Below are positions 20,550 through 25,774 of a stretch of DNA of 25,774 bases, piece after piece; the stretch's first letter is position 1; each line of letters starts with the position of its first letter. The notes beneath the pieces are model-generated. The model searched no databases and was not told where the DNA came from. It saw nothing but the letters and a program-made list of their open reading frames with translations. Made by a program: the position numbers and the translations under genes. Location of the stretch: the NCBI GenBank assembly GCA_029245665.1, contig JAQWOW010000076.1:1-25774 (forward strand), read 5' to 3'. This stretch comes from Polaribacter sp. GTDB lineage: Bacteria; Bacteroidota; Bacteroidia; Flavobacteriales; Flavobacteriaceae.

Positions 20550-22733
20550 ATGAGAAAAATAGTTATTCCTATGATTGTTTTATGCCTTACATTTGCAACT
20601 GCTTGTAAAAATGAAACCATGAAAAGTACAGATGCAAAACCCCCGGTAGCAGACAAAATAGCTATAAATTTAGAGAAACACGCTGATGTTAGAGTTGATA
20701 ATTATTTTTGGATGCGTTTGTCAGACGCACAAAAAAATGCAATCGATAAAGACGCACAAACTCAAAAAGTAGTCAACTACTTGGAGGAAGAAAACACCTA
20801 CTATAAAGAAGTTACAAAATACACCAAGCCTTTTCAGGAGGAGTTATTTGAGGAAATGAAAGGTAGAATAAAAGAAGATGATTCTTCTGTACCTTATAAA
20901 GAGAATGGGTATTTTTATATTACACGATATGAAACAGGAAAACAATACCCTATTTATAGCAGGAAAAAAGAAAATTTAGAGGCTGTTGAAGAAGTTCTTT
21001 TTAATGTCAATGAAATGGCAAAAGGTTTCGATTACTATCAATTAGGAGGATTAAATATCTCTTTAGACAATAAGTTAATGGTTTTTGCAACTGATACGGT
21101 GAGTAGAAGACAATATTCTTTAAGAATTAAAAATCTAGAAACAGGAGAAATTTATGAAGATATCATAGAAAATACTACTGGAGGTTCTGTATGGGCTAAT
21201 GATAACAAAACTATTTTTTACACTAAAAAAGATCCTGTTACCCTAAGAAGTGTTAAAATTTATAGACATGTTTTAGGTACACCAACCTCAGAAGATGTCC
21301 TTGTTTTTCATGAAAAAGATGATACATTTGGAACTTATGTAACAAAATCAAAATCGAATCAATACATCATTATTGGGTCTTACAGTTCGGTATCTTCAGA
21401 AGCTCAGTATGTAGATGCAGACACTCCAACGGCTCCATTTTCGATGTTGCAGCCAAGAGAAAGAGATTTAGAATATAATGTCGCACATTTTGAAGATCAT
21501 TTTTATTTGTTAACCAATAAAGACAATGCCCTTAATTTTAAGTTAATGAGAACGCCTGTCTCGAAAACAAGTAAAGAAAATTGGGTAGATGTAATTCCGC
21601 ATAGAGATAGTACTTTGTTAGAAGATTTTTCAATTTTCAAAGACTATTTAGTGCTAGAAGAACGAAACAATGGTTTAAATAAAATACGAATAAAAAGATG
21701 GGATGGTCAGGAAGACTACTACTTGCCTTTTTCAGAAGAAACGTATTCTGCGGGAGTGTATTCAAACCCAGATTTTGATACTGATGTGATTCGATATTCT
21801 TACAATTCTTTCACAACACCAAGTTCAGTAATTGATTTTAATATGAAGAATCAATCAAAAAATATTAAAAAAGAACAAGAGGTTTTAGGCGGTAAGTTTA
21901 AAAAAGAGAATTACCTGAGTAAACGTATTTGGGTTCCGGCTAGAGACGGAAAACAAATTGCTATTTCATTGGTATATCACAAAGACACAGAGTTATCTGA
22001 GAAAACGCCAATTTTACAATATGCTTATGGTTCCTATGGGTATACAATATCTGATAGTTTTTCTACGACTCGTTTGAGTTTGTTAGATAGAGGTTTTGTG
22101 TATGCATTGGCTCACATTCGAGGAAGTCAGTATTTGGGTAGAGAGTGGTATGAAGATGGAAAAATGTTGAACAAAAAAAATACTTTCAACGATTTTGTAG
22201 ATTGTTCTAAATATTTAATAGAGAAAAAATTTACCTCTCCAAAGCATTTGTATGCTATGGGGGGGTCTGCAGGAGGTTTGCTAATGGGAGCAATTGTAAA
22301 TATGAATCCAGAATTGTACAACGGAATCATTGCATCCGTTCCGTTTGTAGATGTTATTTCTACCATGTTAGATGAAAGTATTCCTCTAACAACAGGCGAA
22401 TATGACGAATGGGGAAACCCTAATAACAAGGAATATTATGATTATATAAAATCTTATTCACCTTATGATCAAATAACAGCAAAAGAGTATCCAAATATAT
22501 TGGTAACCACCGGTTTTCATGATTCGCAAGTTCAATATTGGGAACCAGCCAAATGGGTAGCTAAATTAAGAGCATTGAAAACAGATGCCAATTTGCTATT
22601 GTTAGATACCAATATGGAGGCAGGACACGGTGGTGCATCTGGTCGGTTTGATGCCTTAAAAGAAACTGCAAAAATGTACACTTTCTTTTTGGCTTTAGAA
22701 AACAAACTAGCTGCTGAAAAGATGAAGTCTTAA
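20550..22733 (+). CDS. S9 family prolyl oligopeptidase / oligopeptidase B-like lipoprotein
   Basis: The 727-residue serine peptidase has a lipoprotein signal (MRKIVIPMIVLCLTFATAC, lipidated Cys19), so it is anchored in a membrane facing the periplasm or surface, unlike cytosolic oligopeptidase B. The N-terminal part (about 35-430) is the beta-propeller that limits access to short peptides, starting ADVRVDNYFWMRL. The alpha/beta-hydrolase domain (about 475-720) has nucleophile Ser573 in MGGSAGGLLMG, Asp658 in TTGFHDSQVQYWEP, and His693 in EAGHGGASGR. Other marks: YAYGSYGYTI and AHIRGSQYLGREWYEDGK. Expected role: degradation of oligopeptides after proline or basic residues. It is followed by about 155 bases before the next gene. 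Confidence 0.94.
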   Translation: MRKIVIPMIVLCLTFATACKNETMKSTDAKPPVADKIAINLEKHADVRVDNYFWMRLSDAQKNAIDKDAQTQKVVNYLEEENTYYKEVTKYTKPFQEELFEEMKGRIKEDDSSVPYKENGYFYITRYETGKQYPIYSRKKENLEAVEEVLFNVNEMAKGFDYYQLGGLNISLDNKLMVFATDTVSRRQYSLRIKNLETGEIYEDIIENTTGGSVWANDNKTIFYTKKDPVTLRSVKIYRHVLGTPTSEDVLVFHEKDDTFGTYVTKSKSNQYIIIGSYSSVSSEAQYVDADTPTAPFSMLQPRERDLEYNVAHFEDHFYLLTNKDNALNFKLMRTPVSKTSKENWVDVIPHRDSTLLEDFSIFKDYLVLEERNNGLNKIRIKRWDGQEDYYLPFSEETYSAGVYSNPDFDTDVIRYSYNSFTTPSSVIDFNMKNQSKNIKKEQEVLGGKFKKENYLSKRIWVPARDGKQIAISLVYHKDTELSEKTPILQYAYGSYGYTISDSFSTTRLSLLDRGFVYALAHIRGSQYLGREWYEDGKMLNKKNTFNDFVDCSKYLIEKKFTSPKHLYAMGGSAGGLLMGAIVNMNPELYNGIIASVPFVDVISTMLDESIPLTTGEYDEWGNPNNKEYYDYIKSYSPYDQITAKEYPNILVTTGFHDSQVQYWEPAKWVAKLRALKTDANLLLLDTNMEAGHGGASGRFDALKETAKMYTFFLALENKLAAEKMKS

Positions 22734-22760
22734 AAACAGTTTCAATATTTGAGGATTAAA

Positions 22761-22832
22761 ATGTATTTTTGTAAAACTTTCAAAGAAAAACAGTTTTGTT
22801 GCGATTGTAAAGAAGAGATTTTTATCAAATAA
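22761..22832 (+). other. Short cysteine-rich ORF (23 codons) upstream of the cysteate/cysteine-synthase-like gene
   Basis: Between the peptidase stop and the next gene an ORF starting MYFCKTFKEKQFCCDCKEE runs to TAA (22830-22832). Four of its 23 codons are cysteine. It could be a cysteine-sensing leader peptide, by analogy with cysteine leader peptides of Actinobacteria. Against this, a promoter-like TTTC-N20-TATTTTTG (22740-22771) would start transcription inside it, and no ribosome-binding site is seen. Kept as a possibility only. Confidence 0.2.
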
Positions 22833-22889
22833 AAGATAAATTTTGACTTTCCGTTATACTATAGCAACAACTTTGAGAATTATGATAGA

Positions 22890-23885
22890 ATGATTAGAAA
22901 CAAAGGAATTACCAATTCAATTTTAGAATTAGTAGGAGAAACTCCACTGATTAAACTACATAAAGTAACTAAAGGTCTTCCAGGTTCATACTATGCTAAA
23001 TTTGAGGCGTTTAATCCAGGGCATTCAGCAAAAGATAGAATCGCTTTACACATTGTCAAGGATGCAGAAAAAAAAGGCATCCTTAAAAAAGGAGCTACTA
23101 TTGTAGAAACTACCTCAGGTAATACAGGTTTTAGTTTGGCTATGATAAGTATTGTAAGAGGTTATAAATGTATTTTAGCGGTCAGCGATAAATCGTCAAC
23201 AGACAAAATAGATTTGCTCAAATCTATGGGAGCAGAGGTGCATATTTGTCCAGCTAATGTTCCTCCAGAAGATCCAAGATCGTACTATGAAGTTGCCAAA
23301 AGAATTCACAAAAAAACTAAGAATTCTGTATATATAAATCAGTACTTTAATGAGCTAAACACGGAAGCACATTATAAAAGTACAGGGCCAGAAATTTGGG
23401 AGCAAACAGAAGGTAAAATAACCCATTTGGTGGTGGCAAGCGGAACAGGAGGTACTATTTCTGGTGCCGGAAAATACTTAAAAGAGCAAAACCCTAATAT
23501 TAAAATTTTAGCAGTAGATGCTATTGGTTCTGTTTTAAAAAAATACCATGAGACCGGAGAGCTTGATTTAAATGAGGTGAGTCCCTACAAAATTGAAGGT
23601 CTGGGTAAAAACTTAATTCCAACTGCTACCGATTTTGATGTGATTGACGTTTACGAAAAAGTATCTGATAAAGACGCTGCTCTAGAAGCAAGAAGCATTG
23701 TTAAAAAAGAAGGGATGTTTCTAGGATATACAAGTGGTGCAGTGATGCAAGCTACAAAACAATACGCAGCAAAAGAGATGTTTACTGAAGACAGTTTTGT
23801 TGTGTTAATTTTTTCTGATCATGGTTCTCGATATATGAATAAAATTTACAGCGATGATTGGATGAAAGAAAACGATTTTTTGTAA
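22890..23885 (+). CDS. PLP-dependent cysteine/cystathionine-synthase-family enzyme, probable cysteate synthase
   Basis: This 331-residue fold-type II PLP enzyme has the cysteine synthase / cystathionine beta-synthase core and no CBS pair. Motifs: ILELVGETPLIKL (11-23), the PLP lysine Lys48 in SAKDRIA, TTSGNTGFSLA (about 79-89), ASGTGGTISGAGKYL (glycine loop) and FSDHGSRYMNKIY near the end. The segment VSDKSSTDKIDLLKSMGAEVHICP with VPPEDPRSYY is nearer to cystathionine-synthase-like proteins than to housekeeping CysK. The next co-directional gene is an alpha-oxoamine-synthase-type acyltransferase. That pairing suggests beta-replacement with sulfite to make cysteate for sulfonolipid synthesis; ordinary cysteine or cystathionine synthesis is the alternative. 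Confidence 0.85.
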   Translation: MIRNKGITNSILELVGETPLIKLHKVTKGLPGSYYAKFEAFNPGHSAKDRIALHIVKDAEKKGILKKGATIVETTSGNTGFSLAMISIVRGYKCILAVSDKSSTDKIDLLKSMGAEVHICPANVPPEDPRSYYEVAKRIHKKTKNSVYINQYFNELNTEAHYKSTGPEIWEQTEGKITHLVVASGTGGTISGAGKYLKEQNPNIKILAVDAIGSVLKKYHETGELDLNEVSPYKIEGLGKNLIPTATDFDVIDVYEKVSDKDAALEARSIVKKEGMFLGYTSGAVMQATKQYAAKEMFTEDSFVVLIFSDHGSRYMNKIYSDDWMKENDFL

Positions 23886-23906
23886 CAATAAATGTGCACT
23901 TTACAA

Positions 23907-23938
23907 TTTGATAAAATGCAAAAAAATCGGTTACTTTG
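23907..23938 (+). promoter_or_regulatory. Candidate promoter for the acyltransferase gene
   Basis: TTTG (23907-23910), a 20-base spacer and TTACTTTG (23931-23938, one mismatch to TAnnTTTG) fit the Bacteroidota -33/-7 promoter. The predicted start is about 25 bases before the ATG at 23970, so this gene may be transcribed separately as well as from upstream. Confidence 0.5.
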
Positions 23939-23969
23939 TACCTCGATTAAAAAATAAAAAACACTACAC

Positions 23970-25217
23970 ATGACCAAAGATTTATTTGAAAGAATAAAAG
24001 AAGACAAAGGACCTCTTGGAAAATGGGCAGATATCGCAGAGGGGTATTATGTTTTTCCAAAGTTAGAAGGACCAATTTCTAATAGAATGTCTTTTAATGG
24101 GAAAAAAGTAGTTACTTGGAGTATCAATGATTATTTAGGACTCGCCAACCATCCAGAGGTGTTAAAAGTTGATGGAGAAGCAGCTAAAGATCATGGAATG
24201 GCATATCCTATGGGTGCAAGAATGATGTCCGGTCATACGCCCAAACACGAACAACTAGAAAAAGAATGTGCTGCCTTTGTAGACAAAGAAAAAGCATATT
24301 TATTAAATTTTGGGTATCAAGGAATTATGTCTGCTATAGACGCTTTGGTTACCAAAAATGATATTATTGTATATGATATGGATACACATGCTTGTATTAT
24401 AGATGGGGTGCGTCTTCATGCAGGAAAGCGTTTTGTATATCGCCATAACGATATGGAAAGTTTTGAAAAAAATATCAAGCGTGCAAAAAGAATGGCAGAA
24501 AAAACAGGTGGAGGAATTTTAGTGATTTCTGAAGGTGTTTTTGGAATGCGAGGAGAACAAGGTCGTTTAAAAGAAATTATCGCTTTTAAAAAAGAGTATA
24601 ATTTTAGAATTTTAGTAGACGATGCTCACGGATTTGGAACCCTTGGAGAAGGAGGTAGAGGTACTGGTTTTGAACAAGGGGTGCAAGATGAAATAGATGT
24701 ATATTTTGCAACGTTTGCAAAATCGATGGCAGGTATTGGTGCTTTTTTAGCGGGGAGTAATGAAGTTATTCAATATTTACAATACAACATGCGTTCGCAA
24801 ACATTTGCAAAATCCTTACCGATGGCTATGGTAAAAGGTGCCTTAAAGCGTTTAGACATGTTACGTACCATGCCAGAGTTAAAAGAAAAATTATGGAAAA
24901 ACACCAATGCTTTACAATCTGGGTTACGAGCAGCTGGTTTTGATTTAGGAACTACACAAACATGTATCACTCCTGTATTCTTAAAAGGAGATATTCCAGA
25001 AGCCATGGCAATGGTGAATGATTTACGAGAGAACCATGGGATATTTTGTTCTATTGTTGTGTATCCAGTCATACCCAAAGGATTAATTATTTTACGATTA
25101 ATACCAACCGCAACTCACACTCAAGAAGACATAGACGAAACTATTACGGCTTTTTCTGCGATTCGAGTATTGTTAGAAAATGGGACGTACAGAAAAATTG
25201 CAGCTTCAATGCAATAA
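23970..25217 (+). CDS. Alpha-oxoamine synthase family aminoacyl-condensing enzyme, probable cysteate acyltransferase for capnine
   Basis: This 415-residue fold-type I PLP enzyme belongs with 8-amino-7-oxononanoate synthase, 2-amino-3-ketobutyrate-CoA ligase and serine palmitoyltransferase; it condenses an amino acid with an acyl thioester, releasing CO2. Motifs: NDYLGLANHPEV (about 53-64), YPMGARMMSGHTPKHEQLE, the PLP-ring-stacking His in DTHACIIDG, VDDAHGFGTLGEGGRG, and Schiff-base Lys251 in TFAKSMAGIGAF (ordinary family members have a TxSK-type motif here). It lies 84 bases after the cysteine/cysteate-synthase-like gene. From memory, Flavobacterium johnsoniae has a cysteate fatty-acyl transferase of this family required for the sulfonolipid capnine and for efficient gliding. 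The assignment rests on this family and on the gene pairing; serine palmitoyltransferase is the alternative. Confidence 0.87.
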   Translation: MTKDLFERIKEDKGPLGKWADIAEGYYVFPKLEGPISNRMSFNGKKVVTWSINDYLGLANHPEVLKVDGEAAKDHGMAYPMGARMMSGHTPKHEQLEKECAAFVDKEKAYLLNFGYQGIMSAIDALVTKNDIIVYDMDTHACIIDGVRLHAGKRFVYRHNDMESFEKNIKRAKRMAEKTGGGILVISEGVFGMRGEQGRLKEIIAFKKEYNFRILVDDAHGFGTLGEGGRGTGFEQGVQDEIDVYFATFAKSMAGIGAFLAGSNEVIQYLQYNMRSQTFAKSLPMAMVKGALKRLDMLRTMPELKEKLWKNTNALQSGLRAAGFDLGTTQTCITPVFLKGDIPEAMAMVNDLRENHGIFCSIVVYPVIPKGLIILRLIPTATHTQEDIDETITAFSAIRVLLENGTYRKIAASMQ

Positions 25218-25240
25218 ATTTTTATGAATAGATATAAAAC

Positions 25241-25264
25241 CGAGTCAATCCTCTCGTTTTTTTT
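25241..25264 (+). terminator. Candidate terminator after the acyltransferase gene
   Basis: CGAG (25241-25244) pairs with CTCG (25253-25256) around an 8-base loop, followed by eight T residues. The stem is only four pairs, with further A-T pairs outside one mismatch, so it is weak but well placed 24 bases after the stop. Confidence 0.5.
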
Positions 25265-25563
25265 ACTTTAATTTTTTTAAAAATATCTTTAGTTTGAATT
25301 TTTTAATAATATTAACAGAGAATACTAACAACACCCTTTCATTTTTAATGAATAAAAAAAGGATCCTTACAAAAAAGCCCATTATTTTTTAAATTAATTT
25401 TATTATATTTATTAGTATTTTTATCGGACCCCCTAAGTCTGTCAAAAAAAAGTCATACTTCACATCGGTTATTATATGAAAAAATAGCTCTTTTTAAAAA
25501 GGGTTTTTTTAGCTTTTTAATGTAATAATTAGTTTCTAATGCTTTATATCAAATAGTATCTAT

Positions 25564-25580
25564 GGATGTTAAAAACATCC
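25564..25580. repeat. Perfect inverted repeat, GGATGTT/AACATCC
   Basis: A 7-bp perfect stem with a 3-base loop stands alone in the gene-free region about 80 bases upstream of the last ORF. No T-run follows directly, so it is not an obvious terminator; it could be an operator or RNA hairpin. Confidence 0.4.
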
Positions 25581-25661
25581 TCGTGATATTGTGTTTTTAT
25601 CTTATTGACACCTAATTATCATAGGTTAAAAAGAGTAATTAATAGAAATAACAAACCCGAA

Positions 25662-25774
25662 ATGAATCTTACAAAAACTCTCAGGAAACAAGGATACGAC
25701 TTGATAGAAGGACCTATTCGAAACCATAATTTATTACAATTGTGGTTGAAAACTATGTTTAATGATGTAGAACT
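25662..25774 (+). CDS. Start of an unrecognised protein-coding gene, cut by the window end
   Basis: From ATG 25662 an open frame runs 37 codons to the edge without a stop: MNLTKTLRKQGYDLIEGPI, then RNHNLLQLWLKTMFNDVEL. It has no signal peptide, and its composition looks coding rather than random. I do not recognise the family; too little is visible to propose a function. No terminator or promoter is clearly linked to it apart from the AT-rich region upstream. Confidence 0.55.
   Translation, partial: MNLTKTLRKQGYDLIEGPIRNHNLLQLWLKTMFNDVE

Larger units (their letters stand above)
25218..25661. other. 444-base AT-rich gene-free region
   Basis: No credible gene is seen on either strand. Beyond the terminator hairpin near 25241-25264 it holds a small GC patch (GGACCCCC near 25426-25433), an AGCT-flanked run of A and T residues (25480-25516), and a perfect inverted repeat GGATGTT/AACATCC at 25564-25580. 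It ends about at the start codon of the next gene and probably contains that gene's promoter, which I cannot locate. Confidence 0.5.

Noticed and set aside
22845..22889. Sigma-70-like promoter (TTGACT and TATACT) before the cysteate-synthase-like gene
   Set aside because: The spacing is too short (about 7 bases) and the primary sigma factor in this phylum uses a different consensus.
25046..25231. Plus-strand 61-codon open frame inside the acyltransferase end
   Set aside because: It overlaps the conserved C-terminus of the acyltransferase in another frame and has no start context.
1..25774. CRISPR array, insertion sequence, integrase, tRNA or rRNA
   Set aside because: No regularly spaced repeats, transposase motifs, tRNA-like cloverleaf or rRNA segments were recognised on either strand.

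Overview
The window looks like chromosome from a marine member of the Flavobacteriaceae (Bacteroidota; Polaribacter- or Tenacibaculum-like, genus not proven). The evidence is: very AT-rich DNA; few Shine-Dalgarno sequences; recurrent TAnnTTTG-type -7 boxes before genes; lipoproteins with SxxC-type lipoboxes; a type IX secretion (T9SS) C-terminal domain; Bacteroidota-specific families (DUF6048, DUF6452, DUF5362-like, DUF6702-like); and secreted polysaccharide-degrading enzymes (an alginate-lyase/heparinase-type lipoprotein and a sulfatase). No rRNA, tRNA, CRISPR array, insertion sequence or phage gene was recognised.

Layout. 1-412 (-): 5' part of a polysaccharide-lyase lipoprotein. 413-849: a leader region with a promoter and a leucine-rich 17-codon peptide ORF. 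850-5649 (+): branched-chain amino-acid operon leuC-leuD-synthase-leuB, in which the synthase resembles citramalate synthase (CimA) more than classical LeuA; it ends at a bidirectional terminator shared with the convergent mutS2-like gene (5730-7937, -), which lacks the Smr nuclease domain. 7975-8637 (+): ung. 8652-10553 (-): nucleoside phosphorylase, a cytosolic periplasmic-binding-fold protein directly abutting it, and a 50-aa lipoprotein. 10638-12027 (-): a SUI1/YciH-like factor and a 2-oxoglutarate/Fe(II) oxygenase. 12090-13525 (-): a tight operon of pterin carbinolamine dehydratase, DUF6452 lipoprotein and DUF6048 outer-membrane protein.

13764-16801 (+): a secreted sulfatase fused to a YHYH domain, a Ca-type repeat and a T9SS tail, followed by a translationally coupled DUF6702-like protein. 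16814-18271 (-): RlmD-type rRNA methyltransferase. 18475-19752 (+): ornithine aminotransferase preceded by a structured leader. 19855-20298 (+): small membrane protein. 20300-20494 (-): a decayed ybaB/ebfC gene. 20550-22733 (+): S9 prolyl-oligopeptidase lipoprotein. 22890-25217 (+): a cysteine/cystathionine-synthase-like enzyme and an alpha-oxoamine-synthase-like enzyme, which together fit cysteate formation and cysteate acyl-transfer for sulfonolipid (capnine) synthesis. 25218-25661 is AT-rich with no gene, and an unrecognised gene begins at 25662 and runs off the end.

The observations I rate highest are the putative capnine pair, the sulfatase-YHYH-T9SS chimera, the leucine-rich leader before leuC, the CimA-like enzyme in the leuA position, the phosphorylase plus cytosolic binding-protein pair, the frameshifted ybaB remnant and the pseudoknot-capable rocD leader. 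All family assignments come from reading the sequence and memory of the families; no database search was run.
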